From Phytohabitans sp036906915 (GTDB lineage Bacteria > Actinomycetota > Actinomycetes > Mycobacteriales > Micromonosporaceae), in NCBI RefSeq assembly GCF_036906915.1, contig NZ_JBAKHX010000006.1, forward strand, positions 1-64,000: DNA of 64,000 nucleotides, in the 5' to 3' direction. The position numbers and the translations under genes were made by a program. The notes beneath the pieces are model-generated. The model saw nothing but the letters and a program-made list of their open reading frames with translations. It was not told the DNA's origin and did no database searches. Positions 45,024 to 53,200 of this stretch are shown one piece after another; within the stretch, counting starts at the first letter, position 1, and each line of letters starts with the position of its first letter.

Positions 45024-45770
45024 TCACCGTTTCGGCAGCGGATCGTCGTAGGCGCCGGACGGGCCGCGGTACCGCTCACCGTCGACCAGTGGCCAGGCGT
45101 TGGCGACGCAGCCGTGCAGGCCGAGTGTCTGCTGCTGCATGACGGGCGCGGGCCGGCCCCGCTCGGGGCACTTCTCGTGGCCGTTGCCCAGGCGGTGGCC
45201 GACCTCGTGGTTGACCACGTACTGCCGGTACAGCTCCAGCTCCGCGCCGTAGTGCGGCACGCCGTGCACCCAGCGGGCCACGTTGATCACCACGCTCGCG
45301 CCGTTGCGGCACGACGTGTACCGGTCGTACCCGGTGGCGCAGAGCTTGTCGCGGGTGGCGGGGGTGGCCAGGTACACGGTGAAGTCGTACGCGGAGCCGG
45401 GGCCAACCCGGCGCAGCCGCCACTGCCCGTCACCGGTCCAGCTGCGTGGATCGGCAAGTGTCCGATCCACGGCGCTGGCGAACGCGGCCGGGTCGACGTT
45501 GCGGATGCCCCGCTCGACGGCGACGCGATAGCGCATGAGCCTCCCGGCCCGGCCGGCGACGCGGCTCTGTCCGGCGGCCACCAGCCAGGTGCCGGCGCCG
45601 CGTTCGGGGTACTCGATGGGCTTTTCGATCGTCTTTTCGATTGCCGCGGTCGTCGAAGAGCGAGCGGCCGGGCTCGGTGGCGGCGCGGGCGTGGCCACCG
45701 CGGGTGGCCTGGGCGGTGTGGTGCCGCACCCCGCCAGGAGAAGTAGAGCCACCGTCAACGCGATCCTCAT
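45024..45770 (-). CDS. DUF3152 lipoprotein, zinc metallopeptidase-like
   Basis: A 248-residue lipoprotein with lipobox LLAGC (Cys15) and a Pro/Ala-rich linker (about 18-50). The C-terminal DUF3152 domain holds VVNHEVGHRLGNGHEKC: His188, Glu189, His192 and His198 fit a metzincin-like HExxHxxGxxH site. No substrate is known. It lies 42 bp upstream of the sigma gene on the same strand, possibly in the same operon. Confidence 0.85.
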   Translation of the reverse strand: MRIALTVALLLLAGCGTTPPRPPAVATPAPPPSPAARSSTTAAIEKTIEKPIEYPERGAGTWLVAAGQSRVAGRAGRLMRYRVAVERGIRNVDPAAFASAVDRTLADPRSWTGDGQWRLRRVGPGSAYDFTVYLATPATRDKLCATGYDRYTSCRNGASVVINVARWVHGVPHYGAELELYRQYVVNHEVGHRLGNGHEKCPERGRPAPVMQQQTLGLHGCVANAWPLVDGERYRGPSGAYDDPLPKR

Positions 45771-45903
45771 GCCGCGTTCACGGGGTGCGGCCGCGCCCCT
45801 GTTTCAGATGCGGAGCTTCGTCACACGACGCAACCGTTACCTGCTGTGCGGTTGCCAGCGCGCATCGCGTCGTCGACCTGGTCCGGGGTCAGCCGGGCCG
45901 GGC

Positions 45904-46665
45904 CTAGAGGCCCGCGGAGATGGAGTTGGCTGCCGCCGTCAGGGCGGCCACCACCTCCTTCATTCGGCGGGGTGAATGGCGGACGCTCGGCATGGAGACC
46001 GACACGGCGGCGACGGTGTCGCCGCTGGCGTTCGTCACGCCCCGGCCGACGGCGACGACGCCGCGCTCGGAACGCTCCAGGTTGAGGGCGACGCCGCTGC
46101 GCCGGATGGCGCGAAGCTCGGTGCGCAGCCGCGCCAGGTCCGGGCGTTCGCCGGAGCCGGTGGCCGGCGTGGCCGCGTAGAGCGCGGACAGTTCGTCGTC
46201 GGTCAGGGCCGCCAGCATGACGAGGCCACCGGTCGTCAGGTGCGCCGGCAGGACCATACCCTCCCGGCTGCCGACCCGCAGCGCCTGCGAGCACTCGACC
46301 GCGGCGATGAACCGTATGGTCCGGCCGGTGCGGATGCTGACGTTGGCCGTCTCGTCGAGCGCCTCGACGAGGATGCGCAGCGGGCCGAGGGCGGCCGCCC
46401 GGATGGCGGCGACGTTCGACTGCGTCTGGGCGGCGATCTCCAACACGGGGCCGACGCGGTAGGTGCGGTCTTCGCTCTGGACGGCGAAGTCGCGGTACAC
46501 GAGCGTGGAGAGCAGGCGGTGGGCGGTGGAACGGGCGACGCCGAGCCGGATCGCGGCCTCGGACACCGTGAGAGGACCCTCGACCTGCAGGATCACCGCC
46601 AGTTGCAGCGCGTGGTCGACGCTGGTCACGCCGTACGCCGGCGGCTCCTTCATCGGCTTGGCCAC
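45904..46665 (-). CDS. IclR-family transcriptional regulator
   Basis: A 253-residue regulator. The winged helix (about 14-75) reads VDHALQLAVILQVEGPLTVSEAAIRLGVARSTAHRLL; the effector domain follows (TANVSIRTGRTIRFIAAVECSQALRVG). It is divergent from the gentisate dioxygenase operon across 75 bp with TGTTC/GAACA half-sites, so it most likely regulates that operon. Confidence 0.9.
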   Translation of the reverse strand: MAKPMKEPPAYGVTSVDHALQLAVILQVEGPLTVSEAAIRLGVARSTAHRLLSTLVYRDFAVQSEDRTYRVGPVLEIAAQTQSNVAAIRAAALGPLRILVEALDETANVSIRTGRTIRFIAAVECSQALRVGSREGMVLPAHLTTGGLVMLAALTDDELSALYAATPATGSGERPDLARLRTELRAIRRSGVALNLERSERGVVAVGRGVTNASGDTVAAVSVSMPSVRHSPRRMKEVVAALTAAANSISAGL

Positions 46666-46682
46666 GATGACCTCTCGCGTCG

Positions 46683-46710
46683 CTGTTCCGCTGAACAGAA
46701 TCTACTGTTC
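46683..46710. promoter_or_regulatory. IclR operator candidate, three half-sites
   Basis: CTGTTC (46683-46688), GAACAG (46693-46698) and CTGTTC (46705-46710) alternate in orientation, forming two dyads with 4- and 6-base centres. They lie in the divergent gap, 18 bp from the IclR start and 30 bp from the dioxygenase start. Confidence 0.6.
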
Positions 46711-46740
46711 CTGAGCGGCCCCGCGGCGCACGGTGCTCGT

Positions 46741-47874
46741 ATGGACTCCCCCGTCTCGCTCAAGGCCGAGGACCGGCCGGATCAGCCGCCGGTCACCCCG
46801 GAGCTCGAAGATCTCTATCGCGGCTTCGAGAAGGCGCTGCTGGTGCCGCTGTGGACCCGGATCGGCGACCTGATGCCGCCGCACCCCCGTTCCAAGGCGC
46901 AGCCGTACCGGTGGGAGTGGAAGACCCTGGTCGACCTGGCCGCCCGCTCGGGCGACCTCGTGCCGGTCGGGCGCGGCGGTGAGCGGCGGGCCATCGCGCT
47001 GGCCAACCCGAGCCTCGGCGGCAGGCCCTACGCCACGCCGACGCTGTGGGCCGCCATCCAGTACCTGATGCCCGGCGAGGACGCGCCCGAGCACCGGCAC
47101 ACCCAGAACGCCTTCCGGTTCGTCGTCGAGGGCGAGGGCGTGTGGACGGTCGTCGGGCGCGACCCGGTGCCCATGCGGCGCGGCGACTTCCTGCCGCAGG
47201 CGGGCATGAACTGGCACGCGCACCACAACTCGGCCAATGAGCCGATGGCCTGGATCGACGGCCTCGACATCCCGTTCCAGTACGGCGTCGAGGGGCAGTT
47301 CTTCGACTTCGGGCGCGACGAGCTGTCGGAGCGGGAGCACGCGACGCCCGACCGTTCCCGGGCCGAGCGGCTCTGGGGGCACCCGGGCCTGGCACCGGTC
47401 TCGAGGCTCCAGCCCAGTGAGGGCAGCCCGCTGCTGCGGTACCGCTGGGAGGACACCGACGCGGCCCTGACCGACCAGCTGGAGCTGGAACGCGAGGGGT
47501 ACCCGGGCACCGTCGAGCCCGGCCACGCGCTGGTGCGGTACACCAACCCCACCACCGCCCAGGACGTGCTGCCGACCATCCGCGCGCAGTTCCACCGCGT
47601 CCGTAGCGGCACGCGGACCGCTCCCCGCCGCGAGACCGGGTCGTCGGTGTACCAGGTGTTCGACGGTTCGGGCCGGGTGAGCGTGGGCGACTCCTCGTGG
47701 TCGGTCCAGCGCGGCGACCTGTTCGTGGTGCCGTCCTGGACGCCGCTGTCGATCACGTCCGAGGCGTCCGCGTCCGACTCCGACTCGGGGGCGCTCGACC
47801 TGTTCCAGTTCTCCGACGCGCCGATCTTCGCCAAGCTCAACCTGTACCGCAGCCAAGTCGAGGAGGCGCGATGA
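46741..47874 (+). CDS. Gentisate 1,2-dioxygenase-like bicupin
   Basis: A 377-residue bicupin Fe(II) dioxygenase. The first cupin has His118 and His120 in PEHRHTQNAFRFVVEGEG and a third His in MNWHAHHNS. The second cupin (about 290-370) reads YQVFDGSGRVSVGDSSWSVQRGD. It would cleave gentisate to maleylpyruvate. It overlaps the mycothiol-dependent isomerase by 4 bp, which supports gentisate over salicylate or hydroxynaphthoate. Confidence 0.85.
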   Translation: MDSPVSLKAEDRPDQPPVTPELEDLYRGFEKALLVPLWTRIGDLMPPHPRSKAQPYRWEWKTLVDLAARSGDLVPVGRGGERRAIALANPSLGGRPYATPTLWAAIQYLMPGEDAPEHRHTQNAFRFVVEGEGVWTVVGRDPVPMRRGDFLPQAGMNWHAHHNSANEPMAWIDGLDIPFQYGVEGQFFDFGRDELSEREHATPDRSRAERLWGHPGLAPVSRLQPSEGSPLLRYRWEDTDAALTDQLELEREGYPGTVEPGHALVRYTNPTTAQDVLPTIRAQFHRVRSGTRTAPRRETGSSVYQVFDGSGRVSVGDSSWSVQRGDLFVVPSWTPLSITSEASASDSDSGALDLFQFSDAPIFAKLNLYRSQVEEAR

Positions 47875-48515
47875 GGGACCTGCGGACGGCGCTGGCGTGG
47901 GTCGCCGAAGGCACCGCGCTGTGCCGGAAGGCGATCGGCGGCCTCGACGAGGCGGCGTACGGCAAGCCGTCGCGGCTGCCCGGCTGGACCCGCAAGCACG
48001 TCGTGGCGCACCTGGCCGGCAACGCCGAAGCCATCGCAAACCTCGTGCGGTGGGCACGTACCGGTGAGCCGACCCCCATGTACGCATCGCCGGAGGCCCG
48101 CGCCGTGGGTATCCAGACCGGTGCGGCGCTGCCCGGCGCCCGCCTTACCGCGTGGTTCGAGGAGTCGGCGCGGGTCCTGGCCGACGCCATGGCCGGCCTG
48201 ACCGCCGAGCAGTGGCAAGCGCCGGTGGTCACCGCCCAGGGCCGGACCGTGCCGGCGAGTGAGACGCCCTGGATGCGCGGCCGGGAGGTCATGGTGCACG
48301 CCGTGGACCTCGGTGCCGGAATCGAGTTCGCCGACCTGCCCGGGGAGTTCCTCGACGCGCTCCGCGAGGACATCCTCGCCAAGCGCGGCAGGGCCGGCGT
48401 GCCCTCGGTGCACGGCGACCCGGCGGAGGTCACCGCCTACCTCGCCGGCCGCCCCTACACGGGCGTGACCACCGCCGACGGCGACCCCGCCGATCCGTTG
48501 CCGCCGTGGCTGTGA
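47871..48515 (+). CDS. Mycothiol-dependent maleylpyruvate isomerase family protein
   Basis: A 214-residue DinB/MDMPI-fold protein: LPGWTRKHVVAHLAGNAEAIANLVRWA near the N-terminus with the metal-binding His, then RGREVMVHAVDLGAG. It would isomerise maleylpyruvate to fumarylpyruvate using mycothiol. The ATG overlaps the dioxygenase stop (ATGA). The expected third enzyme, fumarylpyruvate hydrolase, is not encoded next to it. Confidence 0.85.
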   Translation: MRDLRTALAWVAEGTALCRKAIGGLDEAAYGKPSRLPGWTRKHVVAHLAGNAEAIANLVRWARTGEPTPMYASPEARAVGIQTGAALPGARLTAWFEESARVLADAMAGLTAEQWQAPVVTAQGRTVPASETPWMRGREVMVHAVDLGAGIEFADLPGEFLDALREDILAKRGRAGVPSVHGDPAEVTAYLAGRPYTGVTTADGDPADPLPPWL

Positions 48516-48518
48516 GCA

Positions 48519-48551
48519 GTCGGGCCGGCACGTGCGGCGTACCGGCCCGAC
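48519..48551. terminator. Convergent terminator hairpin
   Basis: GTCGGGCCGG and CCGGCCCGAC form a perfect 10-bp stem with a 13-base loop between the isomerase stop and the pectate lyase stop. Confidence 0.8.
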
Positions 48552-48560
48552 CCGCGGACG

Positions 48561-50174
48561 CTAGAGCGTCACGGTCCTGCCGCCGAGGGTGACGACCAGG
48601 CGGCCGTCGGAGGCGAAGGACCAGCCCAGGGAGCCGCTGAAGTTGGCGCAGCGGGATCCGTTGGTGCCGGACCAGAACTGGTTGGAGCTGTCGGAGTTGC
48701 CGATGATCCGGTCGTTTGCTCCGCTGTTGCAGGAGGTGTTGTTCCGGAAGACCGAGCTACCGGCGTCGAAGTTGAAGTTGCGTTCTTCGTTACCGATGCT
48801 GAGGTTGTTCGAGATGGTCATCGAGCCGGGGTTGCGGTTGTAGCCGAACCCGTGCTTGCCGTTCTCGAACGCGATGCTGCGCCGGACGACGTGGTTGACC
48901 GCGATGTCCTCGCCGCCGAGCTTGTAGCCGTTGCGGTCACCGTTGCCGGCTTGGCCACCGTTGCTGAGGGTGCCGTTGTCGTAGGCCAGGGAATCCTCGA
49001 TGGTGACCGCGCCGATGGCTCCGGTGTCGTCCTTGGTGTACAGGTCGTAGCCGTCGTCGATGTTGTTGTGGGCCACGGTGTAGCGGAACACGTTCCCGGG
49101 GCCGACGGTGAGTTTGGGGGCGAAGCCGTCGGCGTCTTCGCCGTCGGAGTCGACGTTGTCGTGCGATTCCACGCTCTGGATGAGGTTGTTCGACGGCCAC
49201 TGGTCGCGGGGAGCGCCAGCTATCAGCCGGGACAGCTGCAGCCCCGAGTCGCGGTTGTGGCGCGTGATGGTGCGTTCGATGATGTTGTTGTTGCCGGCGA
49301 GGAGGATCCCGTTGTCACCGGCCCGCTCGACGACGATGCCGCTGATGTGCCAGTAGTTCCCGCCTACGGCGAGCCCGCGGTTGGCCGGGTCCTCGCTCTG
49401 GGCCGAGAAGTTCAGCACCGGCCGCTCACCCTGGTAGGCGAACAGCTTCTTGCGTGCGCTGGCGGTGCCGTTGTTACCCTGCGCGATGGTGACGGTCTGG
49501 GAGAGGTTGTAGGTCCCGCCGCGCAGGTAGATGGTCCCGCCGGCGCCGATACGGGTGATCGCCGAGGTGAGCGTCGTCGGGTTCGCCTGCGTGCCCGCCG
49601 CGCTGTCGCTACCGTTCGGCGCCACGAACAGCGTGTCGCCCGCTGGCGGAGGCGTTGTCGGAGGCGTTGTCGGCGGCGGGGTTGTCGGCGGCGTGCCGTC
49701 CGTCGTGGCATCGAGGTAGTCGATGTTCGCCAGGCCCGCCGAGCCGGTCGGGTTGAACCGGATCGTGTTGCTGCCCGCGTTCAGCGTGACAGTCAGCGTC
49801 TTGGTGGCCCACGCGTTCCACGCCCCCGTGCCTTCGAACGACACCGACTGCACGGTCGCGCCGTTGACGAGCAGGTTGGCCGGACGGCTGCTCGTCGTGC
49901 CATTGCCGAACCGCACGGCGAGCGTCGCCGCACCGGCCGCCGGCGCGTTCACCGTGAACTGGACGAACCCGCTGGTGGAGTTGGTGCCGTTGCAGAAGCC
50001 GGAACCGGAGTACCCAGAGTGGTCGCTGTCGATCGTGCCGGTACAGACCGCTGGGGAGGTCTCCGCCTCGTAGCGTTGGGTCGCGGCGAACGCCGAGCCA
50101 GCGGCCCATACGCCCACCGCGCCGGCGACGACGGCGGTCGCGCCGCCGGCGACGAGAACTTTGAACCGCATCAT
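48561..50174 (-). CDS. Secreted pectate lyase (PL9-like beta-helix) with N-terminal CBM35
   Basis: A 537-residue exported enzyme. Signal peptide residues 1-31 (FKVLVAGGATAVVAGAVGVWAAGSAFA). A CBM35-like domain follows (about 32-158, QRYEAETSPAVCTGTIDSD, then NTIRFNPTGSAGLANIDYLD). A Pro-Thr linker joins a right-handed beta-helix (about 180-537; YWHISGIVVERAGDNGILL, ESHDNVDSDGEDADGF). The Asp cluster fits calcium binding. It starts at the first of two adjacent ATGs behind GGGAGA. Upstream lies the nested operator with GGAAAGCGCTTTCC. Confidence 0.88.
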   Translation of the reverse strand: MMRFKVLVAGGATAVVAGAVGVWAAGSAFAATQRYEAETSPAVCTGTIDSDHSGYSGSGFCNGTNSTSGFVQFTVNAPAAGAATLAVRFGNGTTSSRPANLLVNGATVQSVSFEGTGAWNAWATKTLTVTLNAGSNTIRFNPTGSAGLANIDYLDATTDGTPPTTPPPTTPPTTPPPAGDTLFVAPNGSDSAAGTQANPTTLTSAITRIGAGGTIYLRGGTYNLSQTVTIAQGNNGTASARKKLFAYQGERPVLNFSAQSEDPANRGLAVGGNYWHISGIVVERAGDNGILLAGNNNIIERTITRHNRDSGLQLSRLIAGAPRDQWPSNNLIQSVESHDNVDSDGEDADGFAPKLTVGPGNVFRYTVAHNNIDDGYDLYTKDDTGAIGAVTIEDSLAYDNGTLSNGGQAGNGDRNGYKLGGEDIAVNHVVRRSIAFENGKHGFGYNRNPGSMTISNNLSIGNEERNFNFDAGSSVFRNNTSCNSGANDRIIGNSDSSNQFWSGTNGSRCANFSGSLGWSFASDGRLVVTLGGRTVTL

Positions 50175-50205
50175 TCTTCTCCCGGACACAATATCGAAAC
50201 ATTGA

Positions 50206-50256
50206 CAAACGCCAGCGTACGGAAAGCGCTTTCCGTATCTCAAGAGCTGGCGTTTG
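50206..50256. promoter_or_regulatory. Nested operator and promoter of the PL9 pectate lyase
   Basis: TACGGAAAGCGCTTTCCGTA (50218-50237) is a perfect 20-bp palindrome. It sits inside 11-bp arms CAAACGCCAGC (50206-50216) and GCTGGCGTTTG (50246-50256). On the minus strand TTGAGA and TACGCT flank the operator with an 18-bp spacer, so a repressor would cover the promoter. Confidence 0.7.
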
Positions 50257-50278
50257 CAGGTTTGTTGCAGGTCACGGG

Positions 50279-53200
50279 TTACGTCGTGCGGGGCAGGGCC
50301 GCGTGCACCTGGTTGCGGCCGCCGCGCTTTGCCCGGTACAGCTCGGCGTCGGCATCCTCGACGAGCTGGTGCCACGCGCCGTCACTGGCCGGGATGGCAG
50401 CGGCGACACCAATGCTCACGGTCACATCTCGCGCCGGGAGCGTCATGACCGCCACCCGCAGGCGCTCGGCGGCCGCCACGGCGGCCTCCAGACCCATCCC
50501 GGGCATCACGACCGCGAACTCCTCGCCGCCGTACCTGGCGACCAGGTCGGTGTCGCGGACGTGCTGGCGCACGCGGGCCGCCACCCGCTGCAGGCAGCGG
50601 TCGCCCGCCGCGTGTCCAAAGTGGTCGTTGTACAGCTTGAAGTGATCAATGTCGATCATGGCGAAGCTGATGGGCGCCGCCGTGGCCTCGGCGCGCTGCC
50701 ACTCGGCGTCCAGGACCTCCTCCAGCCGGCGCCGGTTGGCGACCCCGGTCAGCGGGTCGGTGACGCTCAGCTGCTCCAGGCGCGTGTTGGCGATGCTGAG
50801 CAGCTCGTTGGCGATCGCCAACTCCTCGGTGCGCTCGGCGACCTTGCGCTCCAGCGACGCGTACACCATGGCGTTTTCGAGGGAGACGGCCAGCTGGCCG
50901 GCGATGAGCCTGACCCCGTCGAGCCTCTCGGCGGAGAACGCCCCTCGGATGAGGCGGTTCTCCAGCAGCAGCACCGCCCGCAGCGCGCCCCGGTTGACGA
51001 TGGGCACGGCCAGCAGCGAGCAGCAGGCGACATCGGCGAAGTACGGGTCGCGGGCGAAGCGGTCGTCGCGGGTGGCGTCGCGCGTGACCAGCGGCTCGCG
51101 CAGCCGCTGGGCGTAGCGCACCACCGACAAGGGGAGGGTGTGCTCACGCCCGGCCGGGGGCAGCAGCCACTCCTGCGCCTCGTCGTTCCACAGCACCAGG
51201 TGCACGCCCGTGGCGCCGGTCATCGCGCTGAGCACCTCGACGACGTACGAGTGCAGCCCTTCGACGCTGGTCTGCGAGCTCAGCTCCTGCGACGCGGACA
51301 GGACACCGAGCAGGTCGATCGCCCCGGTCGTGACAGCAGCGCGGCGATCGCGCGGCCGCAGGGTCGGGTAGGCCCAGTCCAGCTGGTCGACCTTCGCCGT
51401 CGCGCCCCACGCCAGGTACTCCTCGCGTGCCTGCGCCAGAAGCTCGTAGCCGGTGTGCTCGACGCCGTGCGCGAGGTGGAAGCGGGCCGCGCGCTCCGCG
51501 ATCAGCGCCCGGTGCCACGGACGCTGGCGGTCCTCGACCTCGCGCCGCGCGGCGTCGAAGGTGAGCACAGCGGCGCGGAAGTCGCCCACCGCCCAGGCCC
51601 GCTCGGCCTCGACGAGCCGGAGCAGATGCAACAGGTTCTCCGGCGCGTCCGCCGCGCGGGTGGCCAGCCATCCGGTCACACCGTCCAGTTCGGACAGTAG
51701 GGCCTCACGCTCGGCGCCCCGGCTGGCGCGGACCTGCCCGCCGAGGGCCAGCCCGCGCACCAGGTAGGCGGTGGCGGTCGGGTAGCTGCCCAGGTCGGCC
51801 GGCAGCACCGGCATCGCCGCGGCGGTGTGCTGCGACAGGGCGACCGGATCGCCGAAGATGGCGGCAGCAACCGCGTGGCTGATGTGCCCGTGGAGGATCG
51901 CGAGCGGGTTGTCCGCGTACCGGTCGATGGGCGCCGCCGCCGCGGAGCTCTCGCCGCGCAGCACGCCGACCAGCCACCGGTAGATGTCGAGCGTCGCGCC
52001 GGTCTGCTCGTCGCCGCCGCGCCGCACCAGGGCCAGCCCCGCCTCCACCTCGGCCGCCACGCTGTCGAGCGTCGGCGCGCAGTCCAGCATGCCGCGCACG
52101 GTGGTGTGGTAGGTGTAGATGGCGTACACCAGGTTGCCGCTGCCGATCAGCCCCTCGCGGGCCCGCCGAGCCCCCGCGACACAATTCTCGACCGGCTCGA
52201 AGCACCAGCACAGGGTGGCGAACAGGAAGCGGATCTGCGACGTGTCAGGCTCGTAGCCACGGGCCTCGCCCAGCGCCAGGACCCGCCGCAGCGCCCGGTA
52301 GCCGGCGGCGTAGTCCGCCCGCATCGCCACGACACCGAAGGCGGCGATCCCAACCGGGCCGATGAGGGTGGGGCCGGGGCCGTGTTCGAGCCAGATCCGC
52401 ACCGCCTCCAGGCTCAGCCACGCGTGCGTGGCCGGGTCGGGAAACAGGAACGCCGCCGGCAGGACCGCGTCGATAAGGCGGGTCGCGGCGAGCAGCGCCG
52501 GGTCGGTGAGCTCCGGCCGGGCCAGGTCGTCCGCGTCGTCGACGCGGTCCAACCACCGGTAGAGATGCTCGAACTGATGGTCCAGCTCCGCGAACAGCCG
52601 GTCCGCCGCCGGTACCGTGATGCCGAGCTCGCGCAGCGCCGCCAGGCCGAGGCTTAGCGCCTCCGCGTACCGGTTGCGGAAGGTCAGGCCGCGCACCTGC
52701 ACCCCCGTCGCGGTCGCGCGCTCCATCGTGGTGGGTCGCAGCGCGACGATCTCCCGATACTCCTCGTCCGCGTCATCCAGGCGCGCCACGCCGAACAGCG
52801 CGGCGTGGCGGCCGGTGCGCAGCTTGATAAGCGTGGCGGTGTCGTCCGGGTCGGCGAGCCGCAGCGCGGCCGTCAGCAGCGTGTACACCAGCGGGTGGTC
52901 TCCGACCATGGCGGCCTGGCCGGCAGCGCGCCGCAGCAGCCCGACGACCTCGCGCCGCTCGCCGGGGTCGTCGACCGCGTCGACCACCGGCAGGTACTGC
53001 TCCGCCGCGACGGCGAACAGCTCCGGCACCGCCGCGAGCCGCCGCGCCATGGACAGTTGCAGGGTGCGCCGCCGCGGCTGGTCCATCTCGTCGAGGATCA
53101 CCTCGCGGATCCGGTCGTGTCGGAACCGCATCGCCTCGTGCGCGCCCGGCTCGACCACCAGCAGGCCCTCGTCGAGCGCCGCGGCGAGGATCCGCTCCAC

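Noticed and set aside
45821..45903. Protein-like minus-strand frame (LTPDQVDDAMRAGNRTAGNG) just after the IclR stop
   Set aside because: Too short, without a start of its own, and different in frame from the IclR gene; it could be a remnant but nothing supports it.
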